Source: an uncultured bacterium (lineage in GTDB: Bacteria > Bacillota > Clostridia > Lachnospirales > Lachnospiraceae). From it: a stretch of DNA of 64,000 nucleotides. The stretch lies in NCBI GenBank assembly GCA_947383005.1, contig CANDBT010000008.1, positions 59,774 to 123,773 of the forward strand, written 5' to 3'. The notes below the pieces were generated by a model. The model was not told the origin of the DNA. It worked only from the letters and a program-made list of their open reading frames with translations, and did no database searches. The position numbers and the translations under genes are program-made. Position 1 is the stretch's first letter. Every line of letters starts with the position of its first letter. This document shows positions 1-6,469 of the stretch, in pieces.

Positions 1-1004
1 GTGGAAAAATGAGATTTTTCGTTATCGCAGCGTTTTTCCGGCTGCCGCGCGACGCGTTCTTTTATTTGCCGAAGAAAATTTTCCGGCCCTAATACTTTGA
101 TTACCGGCCCAAACGAAAGGATTTGTATTACCAGTTCTGTCTCCCAATGTGGGTCATAGTAAATCGAGCAGCGATAAGTTTCGTTTTCTTCCTGTTTTTC
201 CACAATTTTTTGATAGGAAGCGAAATGCAGCATTGTGCGTTCCAAAGCGTTCCGCTGGTTGGTTATTTCCAACACCACAGGTTCTTTGCACAAAGCATTT
301 TTCAGATATGGGTTGATATCCACGGGTTCTGTCAAGGGTTGGCTAGATTTGGCAAGGCAAAGGATCCGGCCAATGTTGAGGACATCCAAGCGGCAGATTT
401 TATTTTTTCGCATTAAAAGGGCACAGAGCCGGAATTTTCCGTCTTTGAGAGAATATTCCAGATGGCTGGGCAGATAGGTTTGCTGAATCAGCCGGTTTTT
501 AACGGAAAGATAACGGATTTTTAATGGCTGCCGATGGTGGATGGCTTGTAAAAGTTTCTGAAAATGCTCCTGATACATGACGGAGTGAACCGGGTCACGA
601 TCATGGTAGCAGTCAAAATAACAGAAATCCTCAGGATTATATAAAGGTTCTGTGTCATGCAGGGCCTTTTTTAATTGTATAAGCTGCCTGTCCGTAAAGA
701 AGAGGGAAATCCGCTTATCGTACAACAAAGCTTTCAGCCAGGATTTTTGAAGACCGGTCAGGGGAAAGTATGGCAGATGCTTAAGCCGGGAACGGTAGCT
801 GGTTCCCGGGGGGATATCGGAATACAACAAATGCCAATCACCCTCGATAAGATGGGGAAGGATGGAAAACATACTTTCCCTATAGCCATAGGCTTTGGTA
901 AGTTTTGTGATTTGCTGCCGGTTAATCGGTTTGTCAGAGGCTTCCTCCAAAATCCGGGCAACTGCCTGATAGTAGCAATTATATAATTCAGAAAACAAAT
1001 TCAT
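1..1004 (-). CDS. WYL-domain transcriptional regulator (3' end outside window)
   Basis: This reading frame is open from an ATG at 1004 to the window edge without a stop, giving at least 334 residues (MNLFSELYNCYYQAVARILEE...). It begins 2 bp after the TGA of the gene at 1007-2272, so the two form one transcription unit. The middle holds a WYL-like segment (residues about 180-225, around PLKIRYLSVKNR and a later FRLCALLMRKNKICRLDVLNI), the Sm-like fold that senses ligands in many bacterial regulators. The early part could be a winged helix, but I cannot identify it firmly. The tandem pair is divergent from rtcB, so a role in controlling rtcB is an inference from position. Ligand and operator are unknown. 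Confidence 0.7.
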   Translation of the reverse strand, partial: MNLFSELYNCYYQAVARILEEASDKPINRQQITKLTKAYGYRESMFSILPHLIEGDWHLLYSDIPPGTSYRSRLKHLPYFPLTGLQKSWLKALLYDKRISLFFTDRQLIQLKKALHDTEPLYNPEDFCYFDCYHDRDPVHSVMYQEHFQKLLQAIHHRQPLKIRYLSVKNRLIQQTYLPSHLEYSLKDGKFRLCALLMRKNKICRLDVLNIGRILCLAKSSQPLTEPVDINPYLKNALCKEPVVLEITNQRNALERTMLHFASYQKIVEKQEENETYRCSIYYDPHWETELVIQILSFGPVIKVLGPENFLRQIKERVARQPEKRCDNEKSHFS

Positions 1005-1006
1005 GG

Positions 1007-2272
1007 TCAATCTTCTTTCTTTTGATTGATATATAGATTTTTCATCGTTTCCATATCATGCCAAAGGCGGTCTTCCACCTCTTTATTGGAGCAGGTAAAG
1101 GAGAAAATCCGCCCGGTGAAGCTCTTAATCCAGGGCAGCATTTCCGAGGCGTCCCAACAGGAGCAGGTATATTGATACAAGTCTGGTTTAAGACGGGTGA
1201 TACATCCACCCCGTTTTTCCCGTTCCAGCCGGTGGATGATGTGCTTTTCCGTTTCTTCATTGACGGCTATCTGCAGGCAGACGGTTTCCGGCTTTCGGTT
1301 TGTACCGAAGGAAACACCCCAGGAGATATCGCGGTTTTTTAGAAAATCGCTTAGGTATTGTCCGTAATGGGAATCGATATTCAGTAATTTTACCGTGCGG
1401 ATATTGTCCAGGCGGTAAGAAGCCAGGCGCCGGGTGGAAGATTTATGTATACATATATAATGGCGGCCGGTTTGTGTGCTGATTAGTATTTTCAGAGGGA
1501 CGCCGATGATTGTCCGTTCCGGAGAGGATTTGCCATTGTTGCGGTTCTTGCTGCTCTTTGTGCTAAAGGAGATCTGACGCTTTTCTTTTATGGCAGTCAG
1601 AAGAGAAAGAAGGATTTCATCATCTAATGTGTGAACCAGAAAATTATGGCGGAACCGAAAACACCGGTTGGAAGTATGGTAATAATCAAGTATAGTACTG
1701 CCGATAAAACCTAATGGCGCTGCCGCCTGGAAGAAACTGACGGCATCTAAAAGAGCAGGCAGTAACTGTGAGTTGTTTTCCAGGAACGCAGGAGAAAGGG
1801 AATAAAGATATTGGCGGCTTTCTTTGGAAGCGGTTATCAATCCTTCCTGTATATATTCTGTCAATTTGCGGCGGATAACCTGAGTATCAAATAATATCTG
1901 GTAGCGTTGTAAAAGCGCATCCGCAATATCCTCAATTCCCCATTTTCCGCCTTCCCCCAAAAGATCCAGTAAGAAAAAATGAAGCATGATATCGTTGGCT
2001 GTAAAACTTTTTGATTTCCAGGCGCGATAAAGGGGATTTATGGCAATTTGGCTGCTGTCTATGGTAATAAATACGGATTTTTTGTGATCCGTATGATATT
2101 CATAGCGAATATAACCGGAAAACCAGCTTTCCATCCGCCGTCGTTGATTATCATAAGTCCGGCTGCTTTTATCCTGGTAATCCTGGCGTGTTTTAAAGCC
2201 GTAGAGATAAAAATCGCGGATATAAGAGCGGATTTTGCTGAAATTTTTGATTAATTCATTGTAGTCAGACAT
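1007..2272 (-). CDS. WYL-domain transcriptional regulator
   Basis: This is a 421-residue protein starting MSDYNELIKNFSK. The ATG at 2272 was chosen because AGGAG lies 6 bp upstream; a longer frame to 2353 has no such site. The N-terminal half resembles a helical and winged-helix region (a segment around residues 95-150 reads like a DNA-binding wing). The second half carries a WYL-type core, roughly residues 225-300, with VPLKILIST, a GRHYICIHK strand and ASYRLDNIRTVK, matching the usual 'Y-hydrophobic ... fRldrI' pattern. WYL proteins bind small ligands or nucleic acid and regulate transcription. It lies 2 bp before a second WYL gene and diverges from rtcB across a 176-bp gap, which makes rtcB a plausible target by position only. 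Confidence 0.75.
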   Translation of the reverse strand: MSDYNELIKNFSKIRSYIRDFYLYGFKTRQDYQDKSSRTYDNQRRRMESWFSGYIRYEYHTDHKKSVFITIDSSQIAINPLYRAWKSKSFTANDIMLHFFLLDLLGEGGKWGIEDIADALLQRYQILFDTQVIRRKLTEYIQEGLITASKESRQYLYSLSPAFLENNSQLLPALLDAVSFFQAAAPLGFIGSTILDYYHTSNRCFRFRHNFLVHTLDDEILLSLLTAIKEKRQISFSTKSSKNRNNGKSSPERTIIGVPLKILISTQTGRHYICIHKSSTRRLASYRLDNIRTVKLLNIDSHYGQYLSDFLKNRDISWGVSFGTNRKPETVCLQIAVNEETEKHIIHRLEREKRGGCITRLKPDLYQYTCSCWDASEMLPWIKSFTGRIFSFTCSNKEVEDRLWHDMETMKNLYINQKKED

Positions 2273-2448
2273 AATATTCTCCTGGTGTTTAACAACTTGG
2301 TATTGGCAAATTATTTGGCTTACGGAGATAAATATAGTATAAGGAAAAAGCAAAGAGATGGCAAGCGGGATTTTCGCAGCTTTTTTGAAATGATATATGG
2401 GATGAAAAATGGTAGGATTAGGTTATCAAAAGAATAAGGGGTGAGAAG

Positions 2449-3681
2449 ATGTTTGTAATCTATAATGAAAACACAAAGAAGCCGATCAAAGTCTGGCTTG
2501 AGAATCCGAATGATATAGAGGAGGGCTGTTTGGAACAGGCTTACCATCTGGCCAATCTTCCTTTTATTCACAAGTGGGTATGTCTGATGCCGGATACCCA
2601 TACAGGAAAAGGGATGCCTATTGGCGGGGTGCTTGCGGTGAAGAACGTGATTATCCCTAATGCAGTCGGCGTTGATATTGGATGCGGGATGAATTTTGTT
2701 TCTACAGATGTCCGTATGGATGATATCCGTTCGGTGGTAACAGGAAATGGAACACTGATACAGGCAATGATTTCTGATATTATGAGAAATATTCCTGTGG
2801 GATTTAATTCCCATAAAGAGCGTCAGGTATCTCCGGTATTGGATGAAGCGATGGAGCAGGCAGGGCTTTACCGGGCCAATGAGGAGCTGTTCCCGCTTAT
2901 TGAGGATGCTTATTACCAGGTGGGGACTTTGGGAGGAGGGAATCATTTTATTGAACTGCAGGAGAATCAGGATGGTTATTTGGGAATAATGATTCATTCC
3001 GGCAGCCGTCATTTTGGCAAACGGATTTGCGACGAATATCATCAGAAGGCCCGTATTTTAAATGCCATGTGGCATAGCGGGGTGCCGGATGAATACAGGC
3101 TGGCCTTCCTTCCGGTTCAGTCAGATGAGGGACAGGAATATATATTATGGATGGATCTTGCCATGAGATATGCTTATGAAAACCGCGAGCGGATGATGGA
3201 GAAGGTGAAAGCCGTGGTAGAGGCGAAGATTGGCAAATACCTGGGGAAGCCGGTACGGTTTTCGGAAGAAATCAACTGCCATCATAATTATGCTGCCCTG
3301 GAGCATCATTATGATGAAGATGTCTGGGTTCACCGCAAAGGGGCCACCCGTGTACGGCAAGGAGAGATGGCGGTTATTCCGGGAGCCATGGGATCTTACA
3401 GCTACGTGGTGAAAGGAAAGGGAAAAGAGGAAAGCTTTTGCAGTTCCTCCCACGGGGCAGGGAGGGCATACTCCCGTAAAGGTGCAATGGAGGCTTTTAC
3501 CTGCGAACAGGTAATGGTGGATTTGAAAAAACAAGGTGTGGTATTGGGAAAGTCAAGAAAGTCCGATGTGGCAGAGGAGTGCCGTTTTGCCTATAAGGAT
3601 ATCGAGAAAGTTATGGAAAATCAGCAGGATTTGGTGGAAACGGTAATGAGGCTGAAGACAGTGGGCGTGGTGAAAGGATAA
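2449..3681 (+). CDS. rtcB: RtcB family RNA-splicing ligase
   Basis: RtcB joins 2',3'-cyclic phosphate or 3'-phosphate RNA ends to 5'-OH ends, using GTP and Mn2+. The 410-residue product shows the family motifs in order: PDTHTGKGMPIGG (residues 48-60), GVDIGCGM with the metal-binding cysteine at about 79, GTLGGGNHFIEL, HSGSRHFGK, a paired-histidine HHNYAALEHH segment, RKGATRVRQGE, PGAMGSYSYVVKGKG, and SSSHGAGRAYSR with the histidine expected to be guanylylated. The length fits the shorter bacterial RtcB class. The start has GGGGTGAG just upstream. No rtcA is adjacent. The divergent WYL pair may be its regulator, as RtcR is in E. coli although from a different family. Its role is probably RNA repair after stress cleavage. 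Confidence 0.93.
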   Translation: MFVIYNENTKKPIKVWLENPNDIEEGCLEQAYHLANLPFIHKWVCLMPDTHTGKGMPIGGVLAVKNVIIPNAVGVDIGCGMNFVSTDVRMDDIRSVVTGNGTLIQAMISDIMRNIPVGFNSHKERQVSPVLDEAMEQAGLYRANEELFPLIEDAYYQVGTLGGGNHFIELQENQDGYLGIMIHSGSRHFGKRICDEYHQKARILNAMWHSGVPDEYRLAFLPVQSDEGQEYILWMDLAMRYAYENRERMMEKVKAVVEAKIGKYLGKPVRFSEEINCHHNYAALEHHYDEDVWVHRKGATRVRQGEMAVIPGAMGSYSYVVKGKGKEESFCSSSHGAGRAYSRKGAMEAFTCEQVMVDLKKQGVVLGKSRKSDVAEECRFAYKDIEKVMENQQDLVETVMRLKTVGVVKG

Positions 3682-3705
3682 TCAAGGGGGGCGGGTTTTG
3701 GCTAA

Positions 3706-3734
3706 GCATATTCCTTCTTTTCTTAGCATAGGAT
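3706..3734 (+). promoter_or_regulatory. Predicted sigma-E promoter of spoIIID
   Basis: GCATATT (3706-3712), a 14-bp spacer and CATAGGAT (3727-3734) match KMATATT-N14-CATACAMT at 7/7 and 6/8 positions. The distance to the spoIIID ATG at 3763 is 28 bp. spoIIID is a known member of the sigma-E mother-cell regulon in B. subtilis. The consensus is quoted from memory and no transcript start is available. Confidence 0.65.
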
Positions 3735-3762
3735 GATAAAAACGTCCTTAAAAGGTAAAGCG

Positions 3763-3894
3763 ATGAAGGATTATATCGAAGAGCGGGCGGTGGCTATCGC
3801 GAATTACATTATAGACCACAATGCAACGGTGAGACAGACGGCAAAAAGGTTTGGGATAAGCAAGAGTACGGTACATATGGTAGTAATAAAATAG
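3763..3894 (+). pseudogene. spoIIID: spoIIID, 5' part (interrupted; rejoined by excision)
   Basis: The first 37 codons read MKDYIEERAVAIANYIIDHN... ending GISKSTV. This matches the start of SpoIIID, the mother-cell transcription regulator that acts after sigma-E and before sigma-K. After the histidine of 'STVH' the frame runs into five unrelated codons (MVVIK) and a TAG at 3892, exactly where the TACATA repeat begins. The missing remainder (HKDVTDRLENINPS...) is found intact at 8037-8201 beyond the recombinase. Joining 3763-3876 to 8040-8201 gives 91 residues, close to the usual length of about 90. The break falls inside the helix-turn-helix recognition helix, so this fragment alone should not bind DNA. 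A sigma-E-like promoter precedes it. It is labelled pseudogene only because the gene is split; it may well be functional after excision. Confidence 0.9.
3872..3877 (+). other. Left attachment repeat TACATA
   Basis: TACATA here is followed by TGGTAG, the element arm, and preceded by spoIIID sequence (GAGTACGG). It is identical to the repeat at 8035-8040. The central CA (3874-3875) is the likely crossover dinucleotide, because it is the centre of symmetry in the predicted circle junction. Confidence 0.8.
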
Positions 3895-3928
3895 AACGAT
3901 TGATATAGAGAATCAAATAGATTATCAT

Positions 3929-3979
3929 AAGCCATTTCTGGGAATGCATAAGTATTCAGGAGATGGCTTTGTTTTTTAT
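3929..3979 (+). terminator. Rho-independent terminator inside the element's left end
   Basis: A long hairpin (AAGCCATTTC paired with GAGATGGCTT, plus an inner GAATGC/GTATTC arm around an ATAA loop) is followed by a T-rich tract. It lies 35 bp after the premature stop of the 5' spoIIID fragment, so transcripts from the spoIIID promoter should end here while the element is in place. Confidence 0.7.
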
Positions 3980-4022
3980 TCAATGGAAATTGGTTGTGAA
4001 ACTGAGGGAGGATAGGGTATAA

Positions 4023-4120
4023 TATAACTTATTGGAAATTGCGAAGTAATTTCCGATAAAAGGCACAGCTTTTCGTGCCGTAAATCGATTATAGGAAGCC
4101 GATTTTGCTTCCTATAATAT
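4023..4120. repeat. Repeat A, copy 1 (three-hairpin unit)
   Basis: This unit of about 98 bp contains three successive inverted repeats: TTATTGGAAATT pairing with AATTTCCGATAA, GGCAC with GTGCC, and TATAGGAAGC with GCTTCCTATA. It is closely related to two back-to-back copies at 10182-10380. This copy lies inside the spoIIID element. Confidence 0.8.
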
Positions 4121-4152
4121 ATGTATGATGCAGTAGGTCGTATGTTATGCCA

Positions 4153-4353
4153 GTGCCATTTTTTGATATGCTTGCATGTGCGAAAAGAATGGAAGAGGAA
4201 CAGATTCGTACTTTTGCGGAATATGATGAGAAATACAGTATTCATTACTACTGAGAGGCGTGGACGGATGAATTGTGCAGGCTTTTACAGGAGAATCAGG
4301 ATATCGAAAAATATCAGGAGGTTGCCGGATTTATCTCTGAAAAGGGCAGATAA
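4153..4353 (+). pseudogene. Decayed ORF upstream of the ATPase gene
   Basis: One frame reads [20 protein letters not shown]...IHYY, meets a TGA at 4252-4254, and continues in the same frame as [20 protein letters not shown] to a TAA at 4351. Protein-like composition on both sides of a single nonsense codon suggests a degraded gene of about 65 residues or more. I do not recognise the family. It ends 19 bp before the next start codon. Confidence 0.35.
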
Positions 4354-4372
4354 TGGGAAAAGGAGTGAGTTT

Positions 4373-6067
4373 ATGGCCAGGACAATAGGCATCGGGCGGC
4401 AGGATTTTGAGAAGATCCGTATAAAGCATAATTTTTATATTGATAAGACCCGCTTTATCAAAGAATGGTGGGAGTCGGACGATGACGTGACCTTGATCGC
4501 GCGTCCAAGAAGGTTTGGAAAAACCCTGAATATGAGTATGTTAGAAAAATTCTTTTCTGTAGAATATGAAAGGCGTGGGGAATTGTTCGAGGGTCTGGCT
4601 ATATGGGAAGAAGAACGATATAGAGATTTGCAGGGAACGTATCCACTTATCTTTCTTTCTTTTGCCAATATAAAAGAACAGAATTTTGAAACGGCGCGGA
4701 ATAAGATCTGTCAGATTCTGTCAGACCTCTATTCTAAAAATATATTTCTGCTGGAAACGGAAATATTAGACCCAAAAGAAAGAAAATTTTTTGAAGATGT
4801 GTCAAAGGAGATGGATGACGTGACAGCAACGCTTGCTATCCATCAGTTATCGTTATACCTGGAACGCTGCTACAAGAAAAAAGTGATCATTCTTTTGGAC
4901 GAATACGATACCCCGATGCAGGAGGCATATGTGAATGGGTACTGGAATGAAATGTCAGGGTTCATTCGAAGCCTGTTCAACTCAACATTTAAGACGAACC
5001 CTTATCTGGAGCGGGCGATTATGACAGGCATAACAAGGGTAAGTAAAGAATCAATCTTTTCAGATTTGAATAATCTGGAAGTCGTCACTACAACTTCTGA
5101 TAAATATGCGGATGTTTTTGGATTTACGGAAGAGGAAGTCTTTGCGGCATTGGACGAGTTCGGGCTGTCCGATAAAAAACAGGGGGTGAAGAGATGGTAT
5201 GATGGCTTCACTTTTGGGAAACAGTCAGAGATTTATAATCCATGGTCTATCATCAATTATCTGGATAAGAGGGAGGAAGGATTATATTGGGCGAATACCA
5301 GCTCGAACAGTCTGGTAGGGAAACTTTTGCGGGAAAGCAATCCGGAGATCAAGCAGAAATTCGAGAGCCTTCTGGATGGTAAAGTGCTGATCGCAGAAAT
5401 GGATGAACAGATCATATATGACCAGCTAGATCAGAATGAAGAGGCGATCTGGGCGCTTCTGCTTGCCAGCGGATACCTGAAGGTGAGCCGCTATGAGATC
5501 ATTACGGATGCGTACGGAGGCTGGAAAAAAGAATACACCTTAGAATTGACAAATTTTGAAGTAAGGGTCATGTTCCGGAATATGATCCGGCATTGGTTTG
5601 GTTCTGTAAAGTCGGAATATAATGCATTCATCAGGGCGTTGCTAGGGAATGATGTAAAAGCAATGAATGCCTATATGAATAAAGTGGCAATGAGTACGTT
5701 CAGTTACTTTGATACAGGGAAGAGGCCGTCGGGAAGTGAGCCGGAGCGATTTTACCATGGATTTGTACTGGGACTTATCGTGGAACTGGCGGACCGTTAT
5801 GTGGTCACATCCAACAGAGAAAGCGGATTCGGAAGATATGACGTGATGCTGGAGCCAAGAAGGCAGGAGGATGATGGGATAATTCTGGAATTTAAGGTGC
5901 AGGATATCATTGACGGTGAAAAAGAACTTTCTGATACGGTGGAATCTGCCCTGCGGCAGATTGAGGATAAGAACTATGAGGCTGTGCTGGCAGCGAAGGG
6001 AATTGCGAAAGAGCGGATACGTAAATACGGCTTTGCGTTTCGGGGAAATCAAGTTCTAATTGGATAA
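4373..6067 (+). CDS. AAA-like ATPase with C-terminal PD-(D/E)XK nuclease fold
   Basis: The 564-residue protein starts at an ATG preceded by AAAAGGAG at 7-bp spacing; the open frame extends further upstream but without a good ribosome site. It has the layout of the PF09820 AAA-ATPase-like plus PF08011 nuclease family. A Walker A-like [12 protein letters not shown] lies near residue 42. The Walker B-type [13 protein letters not shown] lies around residue 175. Near the C terminus [11 protein letters not shown] followed by GIILEFKV fits the D...ExK core of PD-(D/E)XK enzymes. The family is very common in gut anaerobes and its function is not established. It is cargo of the spoIIID element and is separated from the recombinase unit by a terminator at 6096-6143. 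A defence or element-maintenance role is only a guess. Confidence 0.85.
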   Translation: MARTIGIGRQDFEKIRIKHNFYIDKTRFIKEWWESDDDVTLIARPRRFGKTLNMSMLEKFFSVEYERRGELFEGLAIWEEERYRDLQGTYPLIFLSFANIKEQNFETARNKICQILSDLYSKNIFLLETEILDPKERKFFEDVSKEMDDVTATLAIHQLSLYLERCYKKKVIILLDEYDTPMQEAYVNGYWNEMSGFIRSLFNSTFKTNPYLERAIMTGITRVSKESIFSDLNNLEVVTTTSDKYADVFGFTEEEVFAALDEFGLSDKKQGVKRWYDGFTFGKQSEIYNPWSIINYLDKREEGLYWANTSSNSLVGKLLRESNPEIKQKFESLLDGKVLIAEMDEQIIYDQLDQNEEAIWALLLASGYLKVSRYEIITDAYGGWKKEYTLELTNFEVRVMFRNMIRHWFGSVKSEYNAFIRALLGNDVKAMNAYMNKVAMSTFSYFDTGKRPSGSEPERFYHGFVLGLIVELADRYVVTSNRESGFGRYDVMLEPRRQEDDGIILEFKVQDIIDGEKELSDTVESALRQIEDKNYEAVLAAKGIAKERIRKYGFAFRGNQVLIG

Positions 6068-6095
6068 AAATCTTTTTTATTGTTATAAGGAGTGT

Positions 6096-6143
6096 AAGGA
6101 CATTCATAGACCGTAAAGAATAGGTCTGAGGATGTCCTTTTTG
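6096..6143 (+). terminator. Terminator after the ATPase gene
   Basis: The stem AGGACAT...AGACC pairs with GGTCT...ATGTCCT and is followed by TTTTT. It separates the ATPase gene from the recombinase transcription unit, whose predicted promoter starts 13 bp further on. Confidence 0.75.
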
Positions 6144-6155
6144 TATTTTAGAAAA

Positions 6156-6184
6156 GCTTATTGACAGAAGAGGGGGGATACAAT
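6156..6184 (+). promoter_or_regulatory. Predicted sigma-E promoter of the recombinase unit
   Basis: GCTTATT (6156-6162), exactly 14 bp, then GATACAAT (6177-6184) match KMATATT-N14-CATACAMT at 6/7 and 7/8 positions. An overlapping TTGACA at 6161-6166 has no well-placed -10 box. Mother-cell expression of the recombinase is what a skin-type switch needs. This is a consensus match from memory, not a mapped start site. Confidence 0.6.
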
Positions 6185-6274
6185 TGTGAAAGATTGTTTG
6201 AGAACGTTTCATAAATTTAGATTGGTTTTCATAGAATGGACAAAGACCATGAGGGCGGGGAGGTGTTTCCCACC

Positions 6275-6442
6275 ATGAGTGATTCTTCAGATGAAAATAA
6301 ACGAAAGTTGAATTACGTTATACATAATCCCAATACCTTAGATGAGACAGTAAAAAAACTGTTGGATGTATTGATTCAGGCAAATGCCGGAAAGGTGGAG
6401 AGGAAGCTTAGGATTTTAGGTACTATCGCAACAACAGAATAA
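6275..6442 (+). CDS. Small ORF preceding the serine recombinase
   Basis: The 55-residue product starts MSDSSDENKRKLNYVIHNP and is charged and probably helical. The ATG at 6275 was chosen because GGGGAGG lies about 10 bp upstream; an in-frame ATG at 6236 lacks such a site. It ends 27 bp before the recombinase start and would be co-transcribed with it from the predicted sigma-E promoter. No catalytic motif is visible. Small ORFs with an 'HNPNT...' segment often sit beside large serine recombinases in Clostridia as far as I recall. It could be a directionality or accessory factor, but nothing in the sequence proves that. Confidence 0.65.
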   Translation: MSDSSDENKRKLNYVIHNPNTLDETVKKLLDVLIQANAGKVERKLRILGTIATTE

Positions 6443-6469
6443 AATAGATTATAACAGAGAGGTATTCCC

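Noticed and set aside
3763-3894. Simple frameshift or decay of spoIIID
   Set aside because: The missing half is intact 4.1 kb away, both pieces end exactly at a shared 6-bp repeat, and a recombinase lies between, so an insertion explains it far better.
4121-4372. N-terminal extension of the ATPase gene to 4121
   Set aside because: No ribosome site, atypical composition, and family members start at the MARTIGIG-like position; 4373 has AAAAGGAG.
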